This document shows positions 34,601 through 42,615 of a stretch of 64,000 nucleotides of DNA, piece after piece. Numbering within the stretch: the stretch's first letter is position 1; each line of letters begins with the position of its first letter. The translations under genes and the position numbers were made by a program. This DNA is from Opitutaceae bacterium TAV5 (GTDB taxonomy: Bacteria > Verrucomicrobiota > Verrucomicrobiia > Opitutales > Opitutaceae). The stretch lies in assembly GCA_000242935.3 (NCBI GenBank), contig CP007053.1:6619001-6683000 (forward strand), read 5' to 3'. The notes under the pieces are model-generated. The model saw only the letters and a list, made by a program, of their open reading frames with translations. It did no database searches and had not been told where the DNA came from.

Positions 34601-34747
34601 AACACCGCCGACGTCGACCTCACCAAATCGCGTGCCGCCGCACTACCGGACGCCCTCAACTTCCGCAGCGATGTCACGGCAGACGGAAATGTGAACACGT
34701 CCGACGTGAACTTCATCAAAAGCCAGGCCGGCGCCTTCGTTGACTGA
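31622..34747 (+). CDS. modular GH42-like enzyme with C-terminal type I dockerin
   Basis: 1041 residues from the ATG at 31622 (signal peptide MKVAAMAAIAFLAAPASRA; the ATG at 31604 is an alternative). Residues about 20-198 are the module shared with the preceding PEP-CTERM protein. Residues about 205-640 are a GH42/clan GH-A barrel: 'FVLWPVNATQMKDEP', 'GFHLTNELTYG' (NE, acid/base) and 'VNLTETSL' (possible nucleophile). 'DADLLHSVRLLYVTRHFG' and 'NWVAAGGTLVMEL' resemble the GH42 trimerisation fold, and beta domains follow. Residues about 984-1040 hold two dockerin calcium loops, DTNDDGNVNTADV and DVTADGNVNTSDV, with Asp/Asn at loop positions 1, 5, 9 and 12. It is a secreted enzyme expected to dock on a cohesin. 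Confidence 0.88.
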   Translation: MKVAAMAAIAFLAAPASRATVYVESADITGSAYTFTATGNQLQASGTRPQVNGAWYSDSRIDWRNESSTTFYANPWSGNTETPGIILAWDFSRSGLRPVSFAVYDKVFFAPAASGVTVKTEWSTDLIDWQEIRTMASTGVALTSAVTSGPVALPSPRASRLYYRVTFTSTGTFGNSGQATQWGRSGPDQTAFSINVDLEPAPPPASYAIEGRTLLRDGEPVRGAFVLWPVNATQMKDEPSIRAEMRRMKSLFGLKGFAFELGWRGTEPSRGQFVFPEAVDRFLEVAEEEKLHVQIFLTPHYTPDWVYNQGLDVRMKDENGADSTGIWLNYSPASPAALQWQGEFQSRAIGYYQRFSSVSGFHLTNELTYGVSGAWNDYSSWAQAAWEDWLAARGLPVVSLPKSSEASTRAADWGRFLLFRQDMLTNYFNTVYGQAAAALDEFIPVFHRHNWYAASDAYARRHGLNFDPTKNLGDCTGGNVYGVSNTMAAMWLSWQRPVNLTETSLTALANAATSTLTPGSLNSAFLRQFFYGADIQTVYQWSSGNFYPMLDPAGGAHAAFSHFSTVTHLIDRISGALPEIPDQVGYLWPRAFAALRSDQYQHLQHLFGTIMTPPRRLGRTPVMIFPGQIELDADLLHSVRLLYVTRHFGNDQDILDHPALENWVAAGGTLVMELDSASRPPVWSGIQMATAATGDMVAVTAGPLDPMAAIPATSGRQGFARASVTEVWAEWSDTAKTPAVIRKDYGNGKVIAVGTAALASLPHSFYAVIDAGIFSDQVQSGESVNYYRLGKNVLAQPQEATRSVTSLPESWIAAASEFWSIDRTTGLATEVAPSGTSGGFVTFALPAGSHLMAIDRTAGASAPVLLDAVSRKTHGPAGVFDIPLAVTNGDTDPPDATLAPVECRRGDTLTLVLAFDQPVSALEAIVTAGTATVAGVDYDLPGGGVTIRLSGVANTQRLQVALQDIRGPDGNAAATATVSLRILHGDTNDDGNVNTADVDLTKSRAAALPDALNFRSDVTADGNVNTSDVNFIKSQAGAFVD

Positions 34748-34761
34748 ACCCGCCCCCTCCC

Positions 34762-35397
34762 ATGAAAACCGTGCTGTTTCCGGTGTTCAGTGCTTTCGCC
34801 CTGACGGCTTGTTGTGCCCGGGCCGACGTGTCGCTCGTCTGCCCGACAACCGCCATCAACGTGCTTCCGGGCGAAACCTTTTCCGTAACGCTCAACCTCC
34901 TGATCACCGGCGACGAACGAGTCTCCGGCGTCGATTATTTCTGGAGAATCGACGGCGCCACGTCCGGCATGTTTGCCATCATCGGGCGCGACTTCGCCGG
35001 CAGTGTCTTCGATGATCCGATGTTTTCGAACGCTGCCATCACCCAAAGCCCGGCCAACGAGCTTGCCCCTCAAAACGGACACGTTCTCGGCGCCGTTCCG
35101 GAAGACTGGGAAACGTATGCAGACACCGGCACTCATTTTCTGGCGACCTACACGTTTTCCGTGAGCACATCCGTGACGGGAACCTTTGTTTTGGGAACAG
35201 TCAGCCATCCGGATTCCGGCTGGGGCGACACCGACTTTAACAGCCACGATTTCACCGGCCACGCCACCGTCACACTCAATGTCGGTCCGTTCATCCCTGA
35301 GCCGGTGACCTGCTCATTATTGATCGGGATTCTGGTCACAGGAACCCTTGTCTGCCATCGTCGGCAAACCTTCCGGGCAAAAACGATCGCTCACTGA
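34762..35397 (+). CDS. PEP-CTERM-anchored protein with a cohesin-like beta domain
   Basis: 211 residues. Signal peptide at 1-21 (MKTVLFPVFSAFALTACCARA). Residues about 22-170 show the layout of a cohesin-type beta-sandwich: 'VSLVCPTTAINVLPGETFSVTL' (compare V-x-P-G-[DE]-T-F-x-V in cohesins), 'VSGVDYFWRIDG', 'LATYTFSVSTSVTGTFVLG' and a final 'HATVTLNVGPF'. The tail IPEPVTCSLLIGILVTG plus HRRQ is a PEP-CTERM signal. It starts 14 nt after the dockerin enzyme. The cohesin assignment is by pattern only; a generic PEP-CTERM beta domain is the alternative. Confidence 0.75.
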   Translation: MKTVLFPVFSAFALTACCARADVSLVCPTTAINVLPGETFSVTLNLLITGDERVSGVDYFWRIDGATSGMFAIIGRDFAGSVFDDPMFSNAAITQSPANELAPQNGHVLGAVPEDWETYADTGTHFLATYTFSVSTSVTGTFVLGTVSHPDSGWGDTDFNSHDFTGHATVTLNVGPFIPEPVTCSLLIGILVTGTLVCHRRQTFRAKTIAH

Positions 35398-35461
35398 AAA
35401 TCCTCCCGGGATGCTTCCCTGCGGTTGACCCTGCCCGCAACAAAGAGGCAATCTTCCTCGC

Positions 35462-36880
35462 ATGTGCTCCATGCGGTTCCTGCTGTCGCTTTTCTTCCTG
35501 CCTCTGTCCGCCTCCCTGGCTTGCGCCGCGTCCCCGGACACTTCCTCCCCCCCGCCCGATCTCGCCGCCTACATCGCCCGCCCCGAACCCGACTACGGCT
35601 GGACGCTCCGGACCACCGGCGACCTCGGCACCTGCGATTACTGGCTGCTCAAACTCAAGTCCCAAGTGTGGCACGGCATTCCGTGGGAGCACGATGTCGT
35701 CATCATCCGCCCGAAAGGCGTCGCGCCTTCCGACACCATGCTGCTCATCAACAACGGCGGAAAGTTCAGCCCCAAATACACCGCGCACGGGATCATGCTC
35801 GCCAACCTCGTCAAGGCCCCCGTCGCCATCGTCCTCGGCGTGCCGCGCCAGCCGCTTTTCGACGGGAAAACCGAGGATCGCCTCGTCGCCGAAACGTTTG
35901 TCCGCTACCTCGAAACCGAAGACAGTTCGTGGCCGCTCCTCTTCCCGATGGTCAAGAGCGTCGTCAAGGGCATGGACGCCATCCAGGCGTTCACGAAACA
36001 GGAATGGGGCGCCGATGCCGCGCCGGAAAAATTCATCGTCACCGGCGCCTCCAAACGCGGCTGGACGACCTGGCTCACCGCCGCCGCCGATCCGCGCGTC
36101 AGCGCCATCGCCCCCATGGTCATCGATCTCCTCAACATCCCCGAACAGATCACCCTGCAACACGACCGCCTCGGCGGTTACAGCGAACAAATCCAGCCCT
36201 ACACCGAGCGCCAGCTTGTCCCCTCCCCCGACACGCCGCAGGCCCGCCATCTCTGGGCCATGGTCGATCCGTGGTCCTACCGCGCCAAGTACACCCTGCC
36301 CAAGATGATCGTCCTCGGAAACAACGACCGCTACTGGTCCACCGATGCGCTCAATGTCTACTGGGACGGCCTGCCCGGCCCCAAATACATCTCCTACACG
36401 CCCAACGCCGGTCACGATCTCTCGCCGCGCAATGCCGCCGGCAAACGCGAACTCCCCATGCGCGCGCTCAACAACATCGCCGCCTTCGTCCGCTGCCAGC
36501 TCACCGGCCGCGAACTCCCGGCCGTCACCTGGAAACACGACGACACGGATACGCCCGACGGTCCCCGTCTTCGCCTCACCGTCATCACCCGTCCCGCGCC
36601 GGCCCGGGCGAATCTCTGGACGGCCACCTCGCCCACGACGGATTTTCGCAATGCCCGCTGGGAATCGCGTCCGATCGACCTCGCCGCCGCCACCCATTCC
36701 GGCGGCGGCGAGGGAAACCCGCAACCCGTCGTCATCACCCTCGCCGCGCCGCAGTCCGGTCACCTCGCCTTCTATGCCGACCTCGATTACCAGGTCGACG
36801 AACTGCCCCTCCGCCTCTGCACCCAGCTCCGTATCGTTGGAAGCGATACGCCCGCCGCTCACCTGGCAAAAACGCCGTGA
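35462..36880 (+). CDS. PhoPQ-activated pathogenicity-related family protein (alpha/beta hydrolase)
   Basis: 472 residues with a signal peptide (MRFLLSLFFLPLSASLACA). It matches the PqaA/PhoPQ-related family: 'YIARPEPDYGWTL' at the start, 'VWHGIPWEHDVVIIRPKG', nucleophile Ser in 'FIVTGASKRGWTTWL', an acidic residue in 'MIVLGNNDRYW', and His in 'YTPNAGHDL'. Residues about 345-460 add a beta domain. The family's substrate is not established. Position at the end of the carbohydrate cluster suggests an esterase-like role. A weak TTGACC (35425) lies upstream without a convincing -10. Confidence 0.88.
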   Translation: MCSMRFLLSLFFLPLSASLACAASPDTSSPPPDLAAYIARPEPDYGWTLRTTGDLGTCDYWLLKLKSQVWHGIPWEHDVVIIRPKGVAPSDTMLLINNGGKFSPKYTAHGIMLANLVKAPVAIVLGVPRQPLFDGKTEDRLVAETFVRYLETEDSSWPLLFPMVKSVVKGMDAIQAFTKQEWGADAAPEKFIVTGASKRGWTTWLTAAADPRVSAIAPMVIDLLNIPEQITLQHDRLGGYSEQIQPYTERQLVPSPDTPQARHLWAMVDPWSYRAKYTLPKMIVLGNNDRYWSTDALNVYWDGLPGPKYISYTPNAGHDLSPRNAAGKRELPMRALNNIAAFVRCQLTGRELPAVTWKHDDTDTPDGPRLRLTVITRPAPARANLWTATSPTTDFRNARWESRPIDLAAATHSGGGEGNPQPVVITLAAPQSGHLAFYADLDYQVDELPLRLCTQLRIVGSDTPAAHLAKTP

Positions 36881-36889
36881 ACTTGCCCC

Positions 36890-36972
36890 GTAGGGGCGTC
36901 GCTTGCGACGCCCGCGCCAGGCAGGATGAAGCGACAATCGCAGGCGACGGGCGTCGGCGAGCGACGCCCCTG
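36890..36972. repeat. 83-bp palindrome, GTAGGGGC/GCCCCTGC family
   Basis: The left arm gtaggggcgtcgcttgcgac and right arm gtcggcgagcgacgcccctg are imperfectly complementary; the inner core is gcaggatgaag. It belongs to the family at 3804-3886 (inside GH115, equal length) and 44399-44479. It occupies most of the space between the PqaA-like gene and the LacI gene. Confidence 0.85.
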
Positions 36973-37001
36973 CACGGCAAAAAGCTTCCGCATACCGGGT
37001 A

Positions 37002-38084
37002 TTATTCCCCCGCGCGCCACACCCCCGGAAACATCAACTTTCTCGGGAAATCCGGCAGCCCGCGCTGCCCGCGCAACAACTGCGCCACCACCAGATCCAC
37101 CGCATTGGCCGCGATGATGTCGTAACGCTGGTCCACCCCGTGCGCGCCGTGCCCCGGATGCCACGACAGCAGCACCGAACGGTCCGCCGCCCCGCTCCAG
37201 CCCGCCCGCCGCGCCGCCTCCAGCGTGCCGCCGTTGTCCAGCACCAGCGCATCCGGCTCCCGCTCCCGCAGCCACGTCTCGAGCACCGCCTTCTCCGGCA
37301 ATCCGCCTCCGCCGCCTGCCGTCTTCCCTCCGGCTCCCGTCCTCGCCTTCGCTCCGGGCAACAGCAACAGCCGCCGCGCCGCCCCGCGCGGCCCGTGCGC
37401 CAGCCACGCCGCCTGCCAGCTCCGGTGCGCCCGCTCGTCGATCGCTGCGGAAACAATCGCCGCCGGCCGTCGCGCGCCCGCCTCCCGCAGCCGCCGCAAC
37501 GCTTCCTCCATCGCCTCGTAGTGAAAATGAGCCGCCCGCGAAAGCGGCGCCGGCCACTCCGCCGTGCCGAGCACCGCCATGGCAAACGCGTCCCACGGCC
37601 ACGCAATCTCCACGTCCTCGTGCTGCGTGACCGGCGCAAACACCACGCCCGTAATCCCGCGCGCCCGCAGGATCGACGCCAGCCGTTCCGCCCGTCCGCC
37701 CACCTCCGTCAGCCAGAACACCTCCAGCGCGTAGCCCGCCTCGCCCGCCCGCTCCCGCGCTCCCGCGACCACGCTGTCCAGAAATCCCCCCTTCGCCATG
37801 TCCGCCCGCGTCCCCTCCACGCAGACCAGCGCGATCCGCTCGCCCGTCGGCATCGGGTGCCCCCGCCGCACATTCGCCATCACTTCCGCCACCCGCGGGT
37901 TCGGCCGGTAGCCCAGACGCCTCGCCGCCTCCCGCACCCGCTCCGCGGTCTCCGCCGGGATGTTTTTCATCCCCCGCAACGCATACGACACCGACGACAC
38001 CGCCAGCCCCGTTGCCCGCGCCACATCTTTCAGGGTCGCGTACCCCTTCCGCTCGTCTGTCCGGCTTTCGTCGCTGCTGTTCAT
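37002..38084 (-). CDS. LacI-family transcriptional regulator
   Basis: 360 residues. The HTH lies at about 17-37 ('TLKDVARATGLAVSSVSYALRG'), then the hinge 'RRLGYRPNPRVAEVMANVRRG' and a sensor domain ('FWLTEVGGRAERLASILRARGITGVVF', 'AVLGTAEWP', 'VDQRYDIIAANAVDLVVAQLLRGQRGLPDFP'). The layout resembles the regulator at 26351-27409, including the 'LRARGI-GVV' segment. A Gly/Ala-rich loop near 258-268 is unusual. It is divergent from the FAD oxidoreductase, and a perfect inverted repeat at 38093-38108 sits 8 nt before its start, suggesting self-control and control of the neighbour. Confidence 0.93.
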   Translation of the reverse strand: MNSSDESRTDERKGYATLKDVARATGLAVSSVSYALRGMKNIPAETAERVREAARRLGYRPNPRVAEVMANVRRGHPMPTGERIALVCVEGTRADMAKGGFLDSVVAGARERAGEAGYALEVFWLTEVGGRAERLASILRARGITGVVFAPVTQHEDVEIAWPWDAFAMAVLGTAEWPAPLSRAAHFHYEAMEEALRRLREAGARRPAAIVSAAIDERAHRSWQAAWLAHGPRGAARRLLLLPGAKARTGAGGKTAGGGGGLPEKAVLETWLREREPDALVLDNGGTLEAARRAGWSGAADRSVLLSWHPGHGAHGVDQRYDIIAANAVDLVVAQLLRGQRGLPDFPRKLMFPGVWRAGE

Positions 38085-38092
38085 CGCATTTC

Positions 38093-38108
38093 AGTGAACG
38101 ATTTCACT
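38093..38108. promoter_or_regulatory. putative LacI-type operator
   Basis: AGTGAA-CGAT-TTCACT is a perfect 6-bp inverted repeat with a 4-nt centre, placed between the divergent LacI gene and the FAD oxidoreductase gene. The site is assigned from symmetry and position only. Confidence 0.55.
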
Positions 38109-38202
38109 AAGCCATGCCTCGCCCTCACGCAAGCCCGCCGCCAACCCTTTCCCTGCACACTGCATTTTCACTCCGCATTCCGAAATCCGCATTCACTCAT
38201 CC

Positions 38203-39999
38203 ATGCCACTCCAGACCCACACCCTTGAAACCGATCTCCTTGTCGCCGGCGGCGGCATGGCCGGCGTCAACGCCGCCCTCGCCGCGGCCCGCAACGGCGC
38301 CCGCGTCGTCCTCGTGCAGGACCGCTCCATCCTCGGCGGCAACGCCTCCAGCGAGGTGAAGATGCACATCGTCGGCGCCGACTGCCACGGCGGCAAACCC
38401 GGCCTGCGCGAATCCGGCATCATCGAGGAACTCCGCCTCGACGACGCCGTCCGCAATCCCCATCGCTGCTATGCGCAGTGGGACCTCCTTCTTTACGAGA
38501 AGGTCAAACTCGAACCCAACATCACCCTCCTCCTCGACACCATCGTCACCGGCGTAGAGATGAAGGACGGCGTCATCCAGGCCGCCCACGCCGTCCGCCA
38601 CCCGACCGAAGACGCCTTCACCATCCGCGCGAAATTTTTCGCCGACTGCACCGGCGACGGCCGCCTCGGCACCGAAGCCGGCGCCGACTACCAGCACGGC
38701 CGCGAAGCCAAGTCCGAATACGGCGAGACCCTCGCCCGCGACGTCGCCGACCGCCAGACGCTCGGCAGCTCGATCCTCCTCACCGGCCGCAAATACGACA
38801 AACCGCAGCCCTTCATCGCCCCCTCCTGGGTGCGCAAGTTCCAAAAGAGCGATTTCAAGTACCGCCCGATCAACAGCTACGAATACGGCTACTGGTGGTT
38901 CGAATGGGGAGGGCAGTTCGACACCATCAAGGACAACGAAAAGATCCGTCACGAGCTGCTCCGCATCACGCTCGGCGTGTGGAACTACATCAAGAACTCC
39001 GGCGACCATCCCGACGCCGCCAACTGGGCGCTCGACTGGGTCGCCCCCATCCCCGGCAAGCGCGAAAGCCGCCGCTTTCTCGGCACCCACGTCCTCAAGG
39101 AACAGGATGTCCTCGGCGGCCGCATTTTTGAAGACCGGGTCGCCTACGGCGGCTGGGCCATCGACATCCATCCGCCCTCCGGTGTGGACGTGCCGGACGA
39201 GCGCCCCTTCACGCCCACGCACTTCAACCACATCTACACGATCCCCTTCGGCTGCTACCACTCGCGCAACGTGGCGAATCTCTTCTTCGCCGGCCGCAAC
39301 ATCAGCGCCACCCATGTCGCCTTCGCGAGCACCCGCGTCATGGCCACCTGCGCCATCGGCGGCCAGGCCATCGGCACGGCCGCCGCGGTCTGGCTCGGCG
39401 AGAAAGAAAACGACCTGCGCACGCTCGCCGCGAAAAAGGAAAACATCAAAACCCTCCAGCACCGCCTCCAGCGCGACGACGCCTGGTTGCCCGACCTGCC
39501 GACCCACACCGATTCCGCCGACCTCCTCCGTTCGGCCAAAGTCACCGCCACCAGCGAGACGCCCGCCGCCCCCGCGGCCAATGTCCTCGATGGCACCCCG
39601 CGCGACCTGAAAGCCAGCTTCGGCGCCTGGGCCGGCGCGAGCGACACGCTCCATCGCTGGGAATCCGCCGCGCTTCCTGCCACGCTCGCGCTCGAACTCC
39701 CGGCGCCCGCCGCGATCCGCGAAGTGCACATTACCTTCGACAGCGGCTTCGAACGCGAACTGATCCTCTCGATGAGCGACAGCCACACGAAGCGCAGCGT
39801 CCGCGGCCCGCAGCCCGAGACGGTCAAACACTACCGCCTCAAGCTCGACGGCAAGGTCATCGCCGAAGAGACGTCCAACTGGCAGCGCAAGCGCGTCCAC
39901 CGCCTCGCCGGACCCGCGACCGGCCAGAAACTCGAACTCGAGGTTCTCGCCACGCACGGCGCCCCCGCCGCCCGCGTCTACGAGATCCACGCCTGGTAA
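38203..39999 (+). CDS. FAD-dependent oxidoreductase with C-terminal beta domain
   Basis: 598 residues. The Rossmann FAD motif is at about 11-40 ('TDLLVAGGGMAGVNAALAAARNGARVVLVQD'), followed by 'GGNASSEVKMHIVGAD' as in the FAD_oxidored family (PF12831). 'FADCTGDGRLGTEAGAD' and 'ANLFFAGRNISATHVAFAST' close the FAD site. Residues about 460-598 are a separate beta domain ('LALELPAPAAIREVHITFDSGF', ending 'ARVYEIHAW'), discoidin-like in style. No signal peptide is visible. The family is frequent in plant-polymer-degrading bacteria but substrates are mostly unknown. Probably controlled by the divergent LacI regulator. Confidence 0.85.
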   Translation: MPLQTHTLETDLLVAGGGMAGVNAALAAARNGARVVLVQDRSILGGNASSEVKMHIVGADCHGGKPGLRESGIIEELRLDDAVRNPHRCYAQWDLLLYEKVKLEPNITLLLDTIVTGVEMKDGVIQAAHAVRHPTEDAFTIRAKFFADCTGDGRLGTEAGADYQHGREAKSEYGETLARDVADRQTLGSSILLTGRKYDKPQPFIAPSWVRKFQKSDFKYRPINSYEYGYWWFEWGGQFDTIKDNEKIRHELLRITLGVWNYIKNSGDHPDAANWALDWVAPIPGKRESRRFLGTHVLKEQDVLGGRIFEDRVAYGGWAIDIHPPSGVDVPDERPFTPTHFNHIYTIPFGCYHSRNVANLFFAGRNISATHVAFASTRVMATCAIGGQAIGTAAAVWLGEKENDLRTLAAKKENIKTLQHRLQRDDAWLPDLPTHTDSADLLRSAKVTATSETPAAPAANVLDGTPRDLKASFGAWAGASDTLHRWESAALPATLALELPAPAAIREVHITFDSGFERELILSMSDSHTKRSVRGPQPETVKHYRLKLDGKVIAEETSNWQRKRVHRLAGPATGQKLELEVLATHGAPAARVYEIHAW

Positions 40000-40002
40000 A
40001 CA

Positions 40003-40330
40003 GGTGGCGCGGGCGTCCCGCCCGCCTCCACTCTTACTCTTTCTCGTTCTCTCACTCTTTCTCCGGATCGTATTCTTTCTCGTACTCCTTCTCTTTCTCG
40101 TACTCGTGCTGCGGCGCGCCGTGCGAGTGCCGTGCGAGTGGCCGGAGCAGGAGAACGAACCCGGACCGGAGAAAGAGTACGAGAACGATTCCGGCGTGGC
40201 ACGGGCTTCCAGCCCGTGAGCGTTGCCTCTCCGCGTGGCACGGCCATCCTGGCCGTGGACGGCGCCGCGCCGCAAGCGTCCCCTCCCCCCCTCCCGGAAT
40301 CACGGGCTGGAAGCCCGTGCCACTTTCCGA
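40003..40330. repeat. nested repeat block: pyrimidine/purine arms with GGCACGGGC hairpins
   Basis: 40033-40115 is pyrimidine-rich (ttactctttctcgttctctc) and 40147-40185 purine-rich (gaccggagaaagagtacgag), as at 26108-26279. 40196-40325 carries hairpins of the dispersed family, including 28 nt (40212-40239) identical to 3749-3776 in the GH115 gene and a partial copy of the composite block of 23417-23500. The gap 40000-40419 otherwise holds nothing recognisable. Confidence 0.85.
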
Positions 40331-40419
40331 CTCCACTTCGAGTCCCCCCCCCCGGCCTCGTCCTCCCGAAAAACAAATACTCGCCCCCCTTCCCTCGCCT
40401 TGCCAATTTGGGCGCCTTC

Positions 40420-42465
40420 ATGGCCTTCCCACAGATTCCGGCGATCCTCGCCGAGCGAGACATCTCTACCAGCGACCTCAACACTCCCCCGGCTCTTGTG
40501 CGCCTGTACGCCTGGATGTTCTACGCCCGCGTCACGGATGACCGCATCGTCGATCTCTTCCGCCAGGGCCTCATCAAGGGCACCGCCGCCGGCGGCCAGG
40601 GCAACGAAGGCCTCATCATCCCGCTCGCCCTCCTCGCCGACAAGGCCATCGACGTCATCTCCTTCACGCATCGCGACCTCGGCGGCCACCTCATCTGGAG
40701 CGGCCACCTCTGCGAGCACCTCGACCAGTATTTCGCCAACTCGCAAAGCCCCACCCGGGCTCGCGAGGGCAACGTCCACCACGGCGACCCGGCCAACCGT
40801 TCGCTGCCGATGATCAGCCACCTCGGCTCCATGATCTCCAATGTCGCCGGCCTCGCCGACGCCCAGCGCCGCGCCGGCAAACCCGCCGTCGGCTTCGCCC
40901 TCTTCGGCGACGGCGGCTCCAGCACCGGCGATATCCACGAAACCCTCAACCTCGCCTCGCTCCTCTCGCTCCCCGTTGTCTTCATCGTCGAAAACAACGA
41001 CATCGCCTACTCCACCCCCGTCAGCGAACAATACCCCGCCGGTGTCGAACTGTGGACCCGCGCCGCCGCCTACAACATGGAAGGCCGCTTTCTCGACGCC
41101 ACCGACGATCCCGAAAAAATCGCCCGCCAGCTTGCCGACGCCATCGACACCGTCCGCTCCACCTCCCGCCCTCTCCTCATCGAAGCCCGGACCCTTCGCC
41201 TGCGCGGCCACGCTGCCTACGACACGCGCGACTACCTCTCCGCCGGCCAGATCCAGGCCATCGACGCCGCCGACCCCCTGCCCCGTTTCCGCACCCGGCT
41301 CGTCGCCGAAGGTCACGCCGCCCTCATCGAAAAACACGAACAGGACATCCGCGTCTTCATCGAGGACTGCATCAAGGTCTCCCTCGCCGTCCCCCCCCCC
41401 TCTCCCTCCTCGCTTCCGCCCGACGCCTTCGCGCCCTCCACCACCGAAATCGCCTGGAAACCCGATCTCGGCCCCGGCTCCGCCGGCGCGCCCGAGCCGC
41501 TCACCCTCGCCCAGGCCATCAACCGCGGCCTGCGCAAGATCCTCGCCGAACGCCCCGAGTCGCTCCTCCTCGGCCAGGACATCGGTGTTTACGGCGGCGC
41601 CTTCAAGGTCACCGAACACCTCCTGCGCGATTTCGGCCGCGCCCGCGTCTTCAACACCCCGCTCGCCGAATCCGCCTGCACCGGCTACGCCACCGGCCTT
41701 GCGCTCGGCGGCATCCGCACCATCGAGGAATTCCAGTTCGCCGACTTCTCGACCGAGGCCGTCACCCAGATCACGCAAAACGCCGCCACCTACCACTACC
41801 GCTCCGGCGCCAAAGTCCCGATGGTCTTCCGCTTCCCCTGCGGCGGCGGCATCACCGTGGGCTCCTTCCACTCCCAGGAACTGGAAACCCTCTTCCTCGC
41901 CTTCCCCGGCATCAAGGCCCTCTACCCGAGCACGCCGCAGGATGCCTTCAACGCGCTCCTCGCCGCCTACGAAGACGACAACCCCGTCTGCCTTTTCGAA
42001 CACAAGGGCCTGTACCGCCGCGGCAAGCACCCCGTCTCCTGGGACCCCGCCTGGCGCGACGTCTGGCAGCCGCGCCACGTCCGCGCGGGCGACTTCGCCA
42101 CCCTCGTCACCTATGGCGAGATGGTCCACCATGCCACCGAGGCCGCCTCGTATCTGGAGAACGAATACGAACGCACCATCGACCTCTTCGACCTGCGCGC
42201 GCTCTCGCCTCTCCGCCTGGAGCAGATCGAGGCCTCGCTCGCCCGCACCCATCGCCTCATCGTCATCCACGAAGGCCACCGCACCCATGGCTTCGGCGCC
42301 GAACTCGTCGCCCGCCTCACCGAAAAGCACTTTTTCGATCTCGAAGCCCCGCCGCTGCGCATCGCCTCGCTCGACATCCCGGTGCCTTTCGCCCCCGAAC
42401 TCGAAGCCGTCTACCGCCCCGCCCGCGACAGCATCATCGGAAAAATCGTCGCCTGGCTCGGATGA
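40420..42465 (+). CDS. fused alpha/beta E1 component of a 2-oxoacid dehydrogenase
   Basis: 681 residues from the ATG at 40420; the longer open frame is repeat translation. The alpha half (about 1-330) has the TPP motif 'GDGGSSTGDIHETLNLASLLSLPVVFIVENND' and 'RLRGHAAYDTRDYL'. After a Pro/Ser linker (about 325-345) the beta half shows 'LGQDIGVYGGAFKVTEHLLRDFG', 'FNTPLAESACTGYATGLALGG', 'EFQFADFSTEA' and 'VIHEGHRTHGFGAEL'. Fused E1 proteins decarboxylate pyruvate or branched-chain 2-oxoacids with lipoyl E2 partners; the sequence style fits the branched-chain group. E2 and E3 are not nearby. Confidence 0.92.
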   Translation: MAFPQIPAILAERDISTSDLNTPPALVRLYAWMFYARVTDDRIVDLFRQGLIKGTAAGGQGNEGLIIPLALLADKAIDVISFTHRDLGGHLIWSGHLCEHLDQYFANSQSPTRAREGNVHHGDPANRSLPMISHLGSMISNVAGLADAQRRAGKPAVGFALFGDGGSSTGDIHETLNLASLLSLPVVFIVENNDIAYSTPVSEQYPAGVELWTRAAAYNMEGRFLDATDDPEKIARQLADAIDTVRSTSRPLLIEARTLRLRGHAAYDTRDYLSAGQIQAIDAADPLPRFRTRLVAEGHAALIEKHEQDIRVFIEDCIKVSLAVPPPSPSSLPPDAFAPSTTEIAWKPDLGPGSAGAPEPLTLAQAINRGLRKILAERPESLLLGQDIGVYGGAFKVTEHLLRDFGRARVFNTPLAESACTGYATGLALGGIRTIEEFQFADFSTEAVTQITQNAATYHYRSGAKVPMVFRFPCGGGITVGSFHSQELETLFLAFPGIKALYPSTPQDAFNALLAAYEDDNPVCLFEHKGLYRRGKHPVSWDPAWRDVWQPRHVRAGDFATLVTYGEMVHHATEAASYLENEYERTIDLFDLRALSPLRLEQIEASLARTHRLIVIHEGHRTHGFGAELVARLTEKHFFDLEAPPLRIASLDIPVPFAPELEAVYRPARDSIIGKIVAWLG

Positions 42466-42473
42466 GCCCGGGG

Positions 42474-42613
42474 AAAGCTGAAAACTGAAACGCTGAAAAG
42501 CTGAAACAGAAGCCTGCCACACACCTGAAACCCGCCACTCAATTCACCGTCGCGCAGCAGCCGCACTTTTAAAATTTCAGCTTTTCAGTTTTTCCTGATT
42601 TCAGCTTTTTTCA
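42474..42613. repeat. palindromic 'AGCTGAAAACTGAAACGCTG' repeat
   Basis: The left arm repeats gctgaaa words (42476-42508) and the right arm repeats tttcagctttt words (42574-42613). Fragments of the same words occur at 21383-21413, 48709-48720 and 49017-49045. It separates the E1 gene from kdsC. Confidence 0.75.
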
Positions 42614-42615
42614 TC

